A stretch of DNA of 64,000 nucleotides. Origin: Pomphorhynchus laevis (taxonomy: Eukaryota; Acanthocephala; Palaeacanthocephala; Echinorhynchida; Pomphorhynchidae). Made by a program: the position numbers and the translations under genes. The DNA is taken from assembly GCA_012934845.2 (NCBI GenBank), contig WNNJ02001415.1, forward strand, positions 62,001 to 126,000, written 5' to 3'. Below the pieces are notes generated by a model that searched no databases, was not told the origin of the DNA, and worked only from the letters and a program-made list of their open reading frames with translations. Below are positions 23,590-34,039 of the stretch, piece after piece (position 1 is the stretch's first letter; each line of letters begins with the position of its first letter).

Positions 23590-23930
23590 TTACATTTTTT
23601 CAGTATCTCGATCGTTAGTATGATACGACGATATTGTGTGGATGGAATCTACTGGTGACGTCATAGGATTTGTAATGGCATTGTCTAGAGGACATATCCT
23701 GAGAGAGTTAGCGTTACTCACAGTGTTACGTTTTTGAGTATCTTGATCTAAATAATCTAGTGAGGATTCAAACGATGTCAATATGTTTGGTGACCTCCTG
23801 CCATTAGTAGAATGCGACGATATTGTGCGGATGGTAGTATCTGATGACGTTATATGATTTCTACCGGCACTATTAAGAGGGCATATTCTAAGATTATTTT
23901 CATTACTCCCAGAGTCATTAAGCAGTAGTT
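23590..23930 (-). CDS. unrecognised short ORF with an internal duplication
   Basis: An open minus-strand frame of about 110 codons ends at TAA (23590-23592). It contains two diverged ~70-residue repeats: NLRICPLNSAGRNHITSS...TIRTISSHSTN and SLRICPLDNAITNPMTSP...SIHTISSYHTN. The first methionine inside the frame is at 23781, so the upstream part may be an exon or the tail of a truncated gene. It is Ser/Thr/Asn-rich and hydrophilic, without membrane segments or known motifs. I do not recognise the family. Confidence 0.3.
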
Positions 23931-24303
23931 AAAAAACATCAATTGATACCAATTGGCTTGTGAGTGTAGGGTACATTTTATCCACCATTGACGTACATCA
24001 ATATCCACAATAGAATTTCTTGATATCTAGTGATGCTTTGCTGGATTGCAGAATAATAACGCTAGTCCAAACTCCAAAACCATCAACGTTGCATTCGACT
24101 TGTTGCGTGGACATATATAGGTTCCATAGTCATTTTTCGTCTTGATAGTTCCATAGCAAGCGAGTCGGTTAAAATTGAGTAATTTGATATTAACGTGTGC
24201 CTGTATTAATTTAATATTAACACAGGTTTTTCCGTACTTTTATCTAATAACTATGAAATTTGCGAATGCTATTCTTTATTAACCTTCGACTTAGACTGCA
24301 ATA

Positions 24304-25581
24304 AACTAAATTGTCTGCAGTTAAGAGTAAATATGCTATGCCGATTAAATCGATTTTTAGCGTTTATAAGTGTATGACGTTATTATGCAGCATATAGTTT
24401 GCTATAGAGTAGAAGCTGCTTTTGCTTTTGGTAACGACGATCTTTTGCCCGATGAAAAAGCATAATAATGCACCGTCTAGCAGAAGGTATAAGCTCCCTG
24501 GAGATTTCGAAGGAAATGAAAAGAGATCATCGGACGGTAAAAAAACTATCTCAGGCATCAGTCATGTTAGGCAACGAAATGAACGAAATAAATTTCGTAC
24601 AATTTCTAATCGTACGTTGCGCAGCCTGAAGTATCAAATGGCCAGGCATCCTCTAAGTTCTAGTGCCCAGATATTCGCATATGCAGGAATAAAAGATACA
24701 AAACAACACTCGCTGCGGAATTTTGCAAAGTTTCGGTTCCGTAAGAAGCGCAAAGCGACAACCCGTTATATCAAACATTAATATGGATAAACGCATCGCG
24801 TGGACACTTGAAAATATGAAAACGGACTTCACAAAAGTCATCTTTAGTGATGAACCTAGAGCAACATTGGATGAACCGGAAGGATGGGCGAGAGCATGGC
24901 TGGCAACATCTACGTCGCAGCCGATTCTAGGAAGACGCCAACAGGGTAGTGGCGGCGTAATGATTTGGGCCGCAATTGTAAACGACACAATAATAGGACC
25001 TTTCCGTGTTCCTGACGGCGTGAAATTGAACGCTCATTCATACTCGGAGTTTCTCAACAAACATTTTCTGCCATGGTATCGCATGCAGATCCGTAATGGG
25101 GAAAGCAACTTGATTTTTATGAAAGACAATGCGCCCGCACATGTCGCTAAATACAATATGGAATTCCTGGAAGGAAATGGGATAGAAAACTCTAAAATAA
25201 GGAAATGGCCTCCGTCGTCACATGATTTGAACCCCATTGAAAAGTTATAGTCAATGCTTAAGCGCAAAGTATACGCAAATAACAAACGATTTATCGATAA
25301 AAACGAACTGTGGACTGAAATTACTAAAGCCGCGAGTAAAATAACTTCATTGGATTTAAAAAATTTAACAAGCTCAATGGACAACCGGCTTCTACGTTTG
25401 TTAGAGTCTCGAGGTCGCTACATTAATATGTAAACTTTTTCTAACAATTGTTTGATGTCTACTTATTCAATTTTATCATCTGGAGAAATTCCACTCTGGA
25501 AGAAAAGTCATTCAAATAAAAAATAATTATGCTCAAATAAAAAATAATATATGCATATTTACTCTTAACTGCAATTTAGTT
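24304..25581 (+). mobile_element. Tc1/mariner element, DD37E (ITmD37E-type), 1278 bp
   Basis: Terminal inverted repeats begin AACTAAATTG at 24304 and end CAATTTAGTT at 25581. Inside, both arms share GCAGTTAAGAGTAAATATGC; the left arm has a 4-bp insertion. TA dinucleotides flank both ends (24302-24303 and 25582-25583), the target-site duplication expected for Tc1/mariner. The element encloses one transposase reading plus strand, now broken. The length is typical for this superfamily. Confidence 0.93.
24422..25433 (+). pseudogene. DD37E transposase, broken
   Basis: The catalytic core reads VIFSDEPRATLDEP (first Asp), FMKDNAPAHVAKYN (second Asp) and SSHDLNPIEKL (Glu), with 37 residues between the second Asp and the Glu; hence DD37E. 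The DNA-binding region (RTISNRTLRSLKYQMARHPL then SSAQIFAYAGI) is in another frame, so a frameshift lies near 24735. A TAG replaces the usual Trp codon right after NPIEKL, and the C-terminus then continues to TAA at 25431. The element is therefore non-autonomous. Substrates would be its own TIRs. ITmD37E elements are known from mosquitoes and other invertebrates. Confidence 0.9.
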
Positions 25582-25672
25582 TATAATAACGTCAGACAAT
25601 TAAGTAAACAATTTAATCGTAAAAGCACATATTTGCAAAATAATTTCATACGAACTGTACATTGAAATTTTA

Positions 25673-25912
25673 AATTGATATGCTTGTGCAGTCATTGTTA
25701 CAATTGAAATTTAGATGACTATTTTTATTCTGAATGCTACTTTAATCCTATATATGAGCCAACAACAATACGCTACATTGCAATGTTGGTGGATATCATC
25801 AATTACTGATCCAATACCTGCGTTTCACGTTTCGGTCCTTTTAATGTTGGCTGACGATCACTCGACTCGTCTGCTTTATTGGCATCTAGATTTAATGTAA
25901 GACAATTTAATG
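25673..25912 (-). repeat. RZ3: single retrozyme-like repeat
   Basis: A single RZ copy. It begins near GTGCAGTCATTGTTACAATT and runs through CACGTTTCGGTCC and ATCTAGATTTAATGTAAGAC. The ribozyme-like region (about 25763-25810, minus strand) is mutated at the GAAA site (reads GCAA) and the CTGATGA site (reads TTGATGA). It lies between the mariner element and LINE-A3. Confidence 0.65.
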
Positions 25913-26028
25913 CAAGAAAATTTATAACTGTTCTAGCAAATTACAATTATTCCTGTCAGTTCCAGATTATTCCTGTCAGTTCCGCTCGCTACGCTCGCGG
26001 ATTGAGCTCAATCTATCGATAAAAGGTC

Positions 26029-27353
26029 ATGCCTAAAAAAGCGCGATCTCAGATCCCTGTTCCTGATCAACAATCTTCCACATCTGAATGCAATGATGGT
26101 TATACCAGCTTTGAAGTTGGATGCGATTCCAAAGATTGCGATGTATGGACACTTGTTCGTGTTAAAATATCCGACCACTCGGTGTATAAACGTAAACATT
26201 TCACTTGCGGTTTTTGTACATCAGTACGACTACTACAGTTATCCTGCTCATCTACTCCTGTATCACACACTACCACTCAGACCAATGCTGTTTTAGATGT
26301 TTCCCTCGCATCAACACCTGACTTCGCATCATATAATCCCATTATTGAACCTACTCTCTCACACACTCCTCGTTCAACTACGTACCAAACTTCCATTAAT
26401 CTTTCTCATTCTAACAATGCTAACGGCAAAGCTTTTCATCTCGTACCTCCTCTTTCCTATTCCTCCCCCAATCTAAATAAATCTCAAACTTCTTTATTCT
26501 CCTCACGAACTCCTTACTCGACCCCCCTGTATCACCTCTCAATAATTTACACCCTTCCATCAAAATCATTTCCAGTAACATTTCCGATCAACTAATTCAA
26601 CACTCCATTCCTGTCACTCATGCCCCAACCTATTTTAATTCTCCTTACTCTACCTCCCACGTAACACTTCCCAATAAGTTACATCCTTCATTTAAAATCA
26701 TATCCAGTCACATCTCTGATCAACCGATTCAACACCCCGCTCCTGTCACACTTGCTCCAACCAATATTAATTCTTTATCAAGCACCCCTGTCATTTCCAC
26801 TTCTATCTGCTCATCTACCTCGACTCCAACCAGCTCTGTCCGTCCACCACTTCCACGAAATCGTTTTCCTTCGCGCGATCGCTGTATAATCATATCAAAC
26901 TTAAAGCTTTCCGAATCTGCTTCTCCACAATCTCGCCTCGATGATGATGTATCTGCTTTCAGGTCTATCCTAGCAACCATTCTTCCTGATGATAACCCAT
27001 CACTCTTCAATAATATCGCTCCTGTATCCTTTATTCGTTTAAACAAATCCACTAAATCAAATCATCTCAGTCCTCCACTCTTAAAAATCGTTTTCCGACA
27101 TAGTTCACATGCCTCTTCGGTACTCTCCCAACGTTTTAAACTTCTTACCACTTCATCTACTTGCCGTATCTTTCCTGACCGCTCCCCTTCTGATATTGCC
27201 CAGCTCAATTTAGCTCGCATTGAAAAACATCGACGTGAAACAAACGGCGAGTCATCCTTATCTATACGTAAAATCAACGGAAATTTTCACGTTCTTCACA
27301 CAAGGCCAAAAATTCGATGGCGTCCCATCTCTCCCCCTTGTCTTCTTCGCTAG
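26029..27353 (+). pseudogene. LINE-A3 ORF1 (PHD-like zinc finger, basic C-terminal domain)
   Basis: The N-terminus (from MPKKARSQIPVP) has SFEVGCDSKDCDVWTLVRV and RKHFTCGFC, a C-x4-C ... H-x2-C-x2-C pattern like the PHD-type finger of CR1-group ORF1 proteins. A Ser/Thr/Pro-rich middle follows, containing a tandem duplication of about 38 residues (LHPSIKIISSNISD and LHPSFKIISSHISD, about 26549-26775). The C-terminal domain has SRDRCIIISNLKLSES, LRKSLF-like helical stretches and KIVFRHSSHASSVLSQRFK. The first frame stops at 26595 and the rest is read in another frame, so one frameshift breaks it. It probably binds LINE RNA. Confidence 0.8.
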
Positions 27354-30149
27354 TCGATCTCGCTCCTAAGCATACTTTTCGTCTTAGTCTATTCAATACT
27401 CGCTCCATTCTTCATAAAGCTGATATGCTTCTCGATATCTTCGATCAATTATCTATCGATATTCTCTGCATTACCGAATCCTGGCACTCTGACTCCGACG
27501 ATCTTGCTATTCGTCGTCTATGTCGCTCTGGTTGTTCTCTAGTTGAATCAGCTCGTCAAATTACATCTCATACATCTACTGCGTCTAACCATGGCGGTAT
27601 TGTTGCCATTGCTCGTCACCCAATGTCTTTACGTAAAATCAACGTTAACATCCGTTACACCTCGTTCGAATTACTCATATGCAGATTATCAACGCCTTTC
27701 CCTCTGGAACTTGTGATTGTATACCGTCCAGGTTCAGTTGCCCCATCACGTATCTTCTTTAACGACCTTGCAGATCTAATGTCTCACTGTTCATTGTCTT
27801 ATACTCCTTCTTTTGTTCTCGGTGACTTTAACATTCGTCTTGATCGCCCGTCTGACTCTGACTCTATCACTTTAACTAATCTTTTTTCTGATTTTAACTA
27901 TAAATTACTTTCAACAAGCCCAACTCATATTCTCGGCGGTGCTCTCGACATCATTGCTGTCCCTATCTGCTTCAATGACTATACTTCCTTGTCAATTACT
28001 GATCCCGGTTTGTCCGATCATTTCCTTGTCACTCTTACTCTTACTCGTCCCCATCCTCCTTCTCCGCCTCCACCAATATCCACACCAAGTCGACCCTGGA
28101 AACTTCTCGATATCCCTATTCTCTGCACAGCCTTACTCAATTCTTCACTCTTTTCACTTCCTCTTAACTATCTCTCTCCCGATGATCTCTGCATTCTGTT
28201 TGATTCTGAACTTACGTCGATCCTCAATAACCTTCTACCTAGTCGACTTCGACGTTCCCAGCGCTTGCGCCATGCTCCCTGGTTCGATTCTGACTGTAGT
28301 CTTTCTAAGCGTCGACTCCGTCACTCTTTTCGTATGTATAAACGCTTTCTTAAACGTTCACCCAACTCACTCCCTCCAAATCTTCGTGATTCCTACTTTT
28401 CTCAACGCCGTTCACATCTCATTCTTATACGTACTAAACGTACTCTCTTTTGGCGAAATCAACTCGAGTCATCTTCCAACTCTAAATCTCATTGGAAAAT
28501 CTTAAACTCAATTCTTTCACGATCATCTACCCCTTGTAATATAAATCCTGATGAATTTTCTTCTTATCTACAAACTAAGCTATCTAATTTACTTTCCCTA
28601 CTACCCATAGCCCCCTTGTACCCACTCTTATCTTTAAATACTTCCCTCCCAGAACTATTCCACCTTCTTCCCGTTTCGTCTGATGAAGTTTCTTCGGTTC
28701 TGCTGTCATTACCTAATAAAACCTCTCCTTCTGACCCAATTCCCACTCACTTACTTAAAAATATCTGCACTTTTATCTTACCCTTCCTAACCACATTGTT
28801 CAACTCGTCCATCCGTAGCTGTACATTTCCTTCCATCTGGAAATGCGCCACTGTTCGTCCTATCATCAAAAAGCAATCTCTCGACTCTTCACTACCATCT
28901 TCGTACCGTCCAATCTCACTTCTCCCAACCCTCTCTAAACTCCTTGAGCGTCTCGTTCTTAAGCAAGTTAATACATATCTCTATTCCTCTAACTTATTTC
29001 CTCCCTTCCAAGCCGCTTTTCGCTCTAATTACTCTACCGAAATTGCATGTCTTAAAGTTTATAACGACTTACTCATATCGCGCGATCATAAATTATGTAG
29101 TGTCATAGTTTCTCTTGATCTATCGTCTGCTTTTGACATCGTCGATCACTCGATTCTTCTCCATCGCCTTCGTCATGATTATGGCTTCTCTTTACCCACT
29201 GTATCATGGTTTTCTTCATATCTATCAAACCGTACATTTCGCGTATATTCTAACTCTTCTTCTTGGTGATTTGTCTTCGATTTCTCATAAATTTAACTTC
29301 CATGTTATGCAATATGCTGATGACATTCTCATCTATGCTCATGCACCTGTTTATCGTATTCACGATCTTAGTGTTTCTGCTTCCGACTGTCTTGTCTCAA
29401 TTTCCAATCATCTTTCTTCCCTTCGCCTTTCTCTGAATCCTGATAAATCCAAAATTATGTGGATCCTACCTCGACGCCTCGGCTTCGAACCTCCCTCCGT
29501 ATCATTAAATTCTACAATTCTTCCTATCGTTGATAATCTCGTTTTCCTAGGCTTCCATTTTGACAACCGACTTTCACTTAAACCTTTCGTTAGAGATAAA
29601 GTACGCTCATCTACCTTGATACTCCGCAACCTCCGTCAAGTTCGTAGATTGATCGATTTCCCTTGTATGACTCTCATATCATCTCTCCTTTTTTCTAGAC
29701 TCGATTATTGTCTTAGTCTATTTTCCAACTCACCTAAATCCACTCTTCTTCCCCTACAACGCATCGTCAACGCAGCTGTCCGAATTCTCCCCCGTCTTCG
29801 TCGTTTTGATCATACATCCCACTATCTTGTTTCTCTTGATTGGCCTACCATTTATTGTCGTGTTCAAATTCGTCTTCTTATCATTGCTTTTCGCCTTATA
29901 ACTTTTCATACCCCTTCATTTCTCAACCTTCCTTTTCTTGATAATTCTCGTCCTGTTTACTGTTCCTTGCGTTCCCGTAATTCCCTTCTTTTACATGTCC
30001 CAATCTACTCTACCTCTTTTGGCTTCCGCTCCTTCGTTGTGGCTGCTCCTCTCTTGTGGAATCATCTGCCCATTCATATACGCCAATCAACTTCCCTGCA
30101 GTGCTTCAAACGACAAATCCGATCCCATTTTAACAATTTAACTGCTTGA
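27317..30149 (+). pseudogene. LINE-A3 ORF2 (APE endonuclease + reverse transcriptase)
   Basis: Endonuclease motifs: SLFNTRSILHKADML, LCITESWHSD (Glu), FVLGDFNIRLD, SPTHILGGALDIIAVP and GLSDHFLVTL, a complete APE-like active site. RT motifs: KCATVRPIIKKQ, SSYRPISLLPTLSKLLERL, SLDLSSAFDIVDHSILLHRL, then MQYADDILIYAHAP, SLNPDKSKIMW and the C-terminal domain ending RSHFNNLTA. Compared with A1, about 80 bp encoding TGVPQGSVLGPMLF are deleted at about 29262, with CTCTTCT-like microhomology at the edges. This shifts the frame and destroys RT motif B. Otherwise it is intact over ~2.8 kb, suggesting a young copy. Confidence 0.9.
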
Positions 30150-30227
30150 CTTTCTCATTTTTGTTTGTGGACTTGTAAGCGTACAGCTTGTACGCATTTG
30201 CCACATTAAATAAATTTGTATTATTAT

Positions 30228-30499
30228 GAGCCAAACCATGCTACGGAGGAAGAAGAAAAGCCGTAATCATAACGAAGGCGAGAAAGAAAGACGGAATGGT
30301 CGACAATGTCGTTGGCGGAGGAGAGATCGAGGGAGATGAGAACACTATATAGAGTCTTGTCACGAGAAATGAGTAAGTCGTTGTAAATTTTAATGCAGGC
30401 GATTTCTGTGGAGTGATTAGAGCGGAAAGCGGATTGGAAAGGAGGGTACAGATTGGATGAGGAGAGATAAACGTTGATCTGTATTAAGATGAGGCGTTC
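30228..30499 (-). pseudogene. LINE-B fragment attached to A3
   Basis: 272 bp of family-B RT sequence (ALYSVLISLDLSSANDIVDH, FQSAFRSNHSTEIACIKI on the minus strand). The first ~190 bp are identical to the LINE-B3 sequence that follows A2 (from 19611), with a few differences only beyond that. It stops abruptly at GAGGCGTTC, where an RZ repeat starts. Confidence 0.9.
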
Positions 30500-30817
30500 A
30501 TTACATTTTGCAAATTTAATTGAAATCATTAAATTAATATTTAATGATTTTTATATTTAAAAATGTGATTAATTATTAATATATTTATTTTTTATAATTA
30601 ATAGTATTAATTATAAAAAATATTTTAGTTTTCAAATTGAAGGTAGAACCTTCTCCTACCAACGCTGATTTAATTTAAAATCTGTAATGATTTCAATTAA
30701 ATTTGCAAAATGTAAGACGTTTGTCTTACATTAAATCTAGATGCCAATAAAGCAGACGAGTCGAGTGATCGTCAGCCAACATTAAAAGGACCGAAACGTG
30801 AAACGCAGGTATTGTAT

Positions 30818-30863
30818 CAGTAGTTGATGATATCCACCAGCACTGCACTGTAGCGTACTGTTG
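30818..30863 (+). ncRNA. hammerhead-like core, copy RZ4 (decayed)
   Basis: CAGTAG (30818-30823), TTGATGA, stem II segment TATCCACCAGCACT, GCAC in place of GAAA, TGTAGCGT, A (30857), CTGTTG (30858-30863). All six stem I pairs still form, with three G-U wobbles, although two core positions are lost. Confidence 0.45.
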
Positions 30864-31264
30864 TTGGCTCATAGATAGGATTAAAGTAGCATTCAGAATA
30901 AAAATAGTCATCTAAATTTCAATAGTAACAGTGACTGCATATGTATATCAACTTAAAATTGAAAATTATATATAAAAAACAAGCTATAAAAATTGTTATA
31001 TAAATATTCTCATACAAAATTTTTCAAAATAATTTTTTATTAATTTATTATTTTAAGTTAATATACATTTAATTACAAAAATAGTTAGGTTTTCAAATTG
31101 AGGGTAGCACGTTGCCTAACCTACGTTGACTTAATTTGAAATCAGAAATGATTTCAATTAACTTTGCAAAACGTAAGACGAAAGTCTTTCATTAAATATA
31201 AATGCTAAAGCAGACGAGTCAGCCAACATTAAAAGAACCGAAACGTAAAACGTAGGTATTATAT

Positions 31265-31310
31265 ACTTGGCGGATGAGGTACACCAGCACTGAAATGTAT
31301 CGTACTGCTG
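31265..31310 (+). ncRNA. hammerhead-like core, copy RZ5
   Basis: CGGATGA (31271-31277), stem II GGT...ACT, GAAA (31292-31295), TGTATCGT, A, CTGCTG (31305-31310). Stem II and stem III positions fit the consensus. The first U of CUGAUGA is G and the 5' strand of stem I has diverged. Confidence 0.5.
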
Positions 31311-31611
31311 TTTGCTTATAAATATAGGATTAAAGTAGCGTGCAGAATAAAAATAGTCATCAAAATTTCAATAGTAACAGTGACTGCACATGTATATCAA
31401 CTTAAAATTGAAAATTATATATAAAACAAGCTATAAAAATTGTTATATAAATATTCTCATACAAAATTCCAAACGTTTTACTAATTTGCAAACATATTTT
31501 ATTATTTATATTAAAAATTACATTGATTGACATAATGAAAATTGATTTATAAATATTTACACAAAATTCCAAACGTTTTACTTATTTACAAACATATTAG
31601 CATATATTTAT

Positions 31612-31800
31612 TTTTATAACAAACAGAAGCAAATGAGCTACAAGCTCGTGTCGCTTACAAAACATGATAAAATAAAAAACATTAAATAATTCAATCAAAT
31701 AGTAGTTGCAAATTCCTTCTCTCGGCTTCGATGGCTTTCTTGATAGCATCACTAGATATACTACTAGAGATATCAAGATACTTTAGTGCATTCCACCCGT
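31612..31800 (-). pseudogene. LINE-D 3' fragment (copy D3)
   Basis: This is nearly identical to the 3' end of copy D1 (32192-32385). Read on the minus strand: AAAAAIEAERRN-type C-terminus, then a stop and TTGTAAGCGACACGAGCTTG with a GAGCT/AGCTC hairpin, CATTTGC and an A/T-rich tail. It is broken off on its 5' side at CACCCGTT. Confidence 0.85.
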
Positions 31801-32191
31801 TCAATAAGAACATTAAGATATATTCAGTTCAATAAGATATATTACAATTTTTAAAATTTTTCACCTAAATTTATATTATGAACTACATTATGTATTACAG
31901 CTTGTATTAACTCCATATTCCCCCTTCACCGATATATAATAATTCAATATAATCAGTTGTTATTTATATTCTACCCGTCATTTAAATTTTTTCCGTATTT
32001 GAACATTGGCCCAGTCGAATCAATGTTGTGAAATTTATTATGAACAACAATACATTCCCTACTATCCCCTTTTACCCCCGTCCCCGATAAACAAATATTC
32101 GCAGTATTTAACGGTTTTTCTTAGAATATACTACCACATATTTAAAAATTTTCACTCAAATTAATATTATAAACTACAATATTATTATTTA
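31801..32191. other. AT-rich spacer between two LINE-D 3' ends
   Basis: Contains a few imperfect repeats (AAATTTTTCAC-CTAAATT near 31850 and 32145; AACTACATTAT/AACTACAATATT). No gene is seen. Confidence 0.4.
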
Positions 32192-33868
32192 TTTTTATAA
32201 CAAACATAAGCAAATGAGCTACAAGCTCGTGTCGCTTACAAAACATAATAAAATAAAAAAACATCAACAAAAAAATTCAATAAAAGATTAGTTGCAAATT
32301 CCTTCTCTCGGCTTCGATGGCTTTCTTGATAGCATCACTCGATATACTACTAGAGATATCAAGGTACTTTAGTGCATTCCACCCGTTAATTACCCTAGTG
32401 GCAAATCGATGGTGAACAGGAATTATTGTACTTGGCTTTATTAATTTCCACACATGCCCACGAGTTTCGTCTATCATTCACTCATAATAAGCTAGAGAGA
32501 CCACCAAAGTCATCGAAAACAATTTTGACTGCAGTTGATAAATCAATGGCCGATCTGCGATATTTTAATGTGCCGACACGTAGAGATGTCGAACGTTCAG
32601 CATATCTCAAATCGGAGAAATTCGGAATCAATTGTGACCCTTTACTTAACAAGTTCTCAATGTCACGAGATTCCCTTAAAGTCTGTGGATAAGTTACAGG
32701 TGGAGTGTATTCAAGGATGGGTAGAATATAAGAGCAAAATAGTCGCTTAAACATTGATGGTCTTATCCGATTAAAAGACTTGAAAAACATCCATAAAATA
32801 CGATAGCCTCGATTACAAATATATCTAGTGTTGACATTAGTTTTTAAGCTACTGGTCATCATCACACCAAGATCCTTGGATTCACCCACTGGCCTATCTG
32901 AATCGAACCTATCTGATCCGATGAGTTTAGTGAAGAACCAATGGACATATGCGCACATTTAGAGGGGTTAACCCTCAAACCATTTCCGCCGACCATTTTT
33001 CTAGACATGTCAGATCATCTTGAAGGATCTTAATGTCCCCCACATCTCTAATACGCCGCCATATATTAACATTGTCAGCATACATAACGGTATTAGAACG
33101 ATTTACAGATGGGAGATCATTGATATAGACAATAAAAAGAAGTGGGGAGATAACAGCACCCTGTAGAACGCCAGAATAAATAGCGAATGAGGTGGACATA
33201 TCTGCATCTACACGTACTTTGAAAGAGCGTGAACTTAGTAATTTGCAATCTAGGCGATATACATTGGACAAACACTAAGCGACTTCAATTTGTGAATGAG
33301 GCGATCATGCGGAACTGAATCAAAAGCATGAGAGAAATCTACAAAAAGTACATCAGATTGAACTCGTCCATCTAATGAAGACTGCCATGAGTTGGAAGAA
33401 ACCAAAAGCTTACTTATTGTTGATCTATTTGGTCTGAAACAGTGTTGTGAGTCAGTGAGTTTACCGTTGCTTTCCAAATCAGAATATATGTGTTTGACTA
33501 TTAGCTTTTCAAGCAAATTAAAAATAATACATGTCATGTCTACTGGGCGATAGTTCTTACGCACTTGTCGATCTTCCATTTTATACACTGGAACTACAAT
33601 GGACTCTTTCCAAAGCGAAAGAATTCGAGATTGGATAACAGAAAACTGAAACATACGGAAACATATGAATATATTCAAGGAGAAACTTATTCAAAATAAT
33701 CGAGGGAAGTCCGTTCGGACCGGCATCGATGTTCGGTTTTAATTTACAGATAAGCTTTAAAACATCTTCAGTACAAAACGACAGATTAGATCGGTCGAAT
33801 GCATCTGAACCCTCTTTTAATTCAGAACTACACAATGTCCGCGAAGAGCAAAACATCGATGAGAACCT
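32192..33868 (-). pseudogene. LINE-D copy D1 (RT and 3' end)
   Basis: A degraded RT read from right to left: SLWKESIVVPVYKMEDRQVR, KNYRPVDMTCIIFNLLEKLI, DSQHCFRPNRST, DVLFVDFSHAFDSVPHDRLI (motif A), QGAVISPLLFIVYINDLP (motif B), TVMYADNVNIW (motif C, Y-A-D-N in place of Y-A-D-D), then the C-terminal region with LFCSYILPILEYTPPV. Frames change several times. The endonuclease is absent (5' truncated). The D-to-N change at the second catalytic Asp also occurs in copy D2, so it was fixed before the copies separated, or both descend from a dead master. Confidence 0.88.
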
Positions 33869-34039
33869 ATTTGCTTATTTACAAACAAATTAGCGTATTT
33901 TATTACTAAATATTAAAAATTACATTGATTGGCAAAATTAAAATGGATAAATAAATATTCTCATACAAAATTCCAAACGTTTTACTAAATTTTCAATTTA
34001 CAAAATGAAAATTGTGATTTATAAATATATTCTTGTGAT
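33869..34039. repeat. AT-rich repeat shared with 31470-31610
   Basis: TTATTTACAAACA.ATTAGC, ATATTAAAAATTACATTGATTG and CTCATACAAAATTCCAAACG occur in both places, i.e. on either side of the LINE-D cluster. The repeated end of the RZ unit is included. It may reflect an insertion of D into pre-existing tandem RZ sequence. Confidence 0.4.

Larger units (their letters stand above)
25935..30227 (+). mobile_element. LINE-A copy A3, nearly full length (CR1-like group)
   Basis: The only near-complete subfamily-A element. The 5' region has a 20-bp tandem repeat (25948-25967 and 25968-25987, TATTCCTGTCAGTTCC core). Then come ORF1 (26029-27353), ORF2 (27317-30149), overlapping ORF1 by 37 nt in another frame, and a 3' UTR with the conserved hairpin and TATTATTAT tail. 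It is defective: a frame change in ORF1 and a roughly 80-bp deletion in the RT domain of ORF2. Its 3' flank (30228-30499) is LINE-B sequence identical to that beside A2. Confidence 0.93.
30500..31480 (+). repeat. RZ4/RZ5: tandem pair of retrozyme-like repeats
   Basis: Two complete-looking RZ units in direct tandem, about 459 bp apart (TTTTCAAATTGA(A/G)GGTAG at about 30632 and 31091). Each has the GTAAGAC box, ACGTTTCGG box, ribozyme-like core and the common end AAAATTGAAAATTATATATA...CTCATACAAAATT. The left end also carries a ~30-bp inverted repeat (30499-30530 with 30687-30717). No ORF. Tandem dimers with one hammerhead each are the known organisation of retrozymes. Confidence 0.65.
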
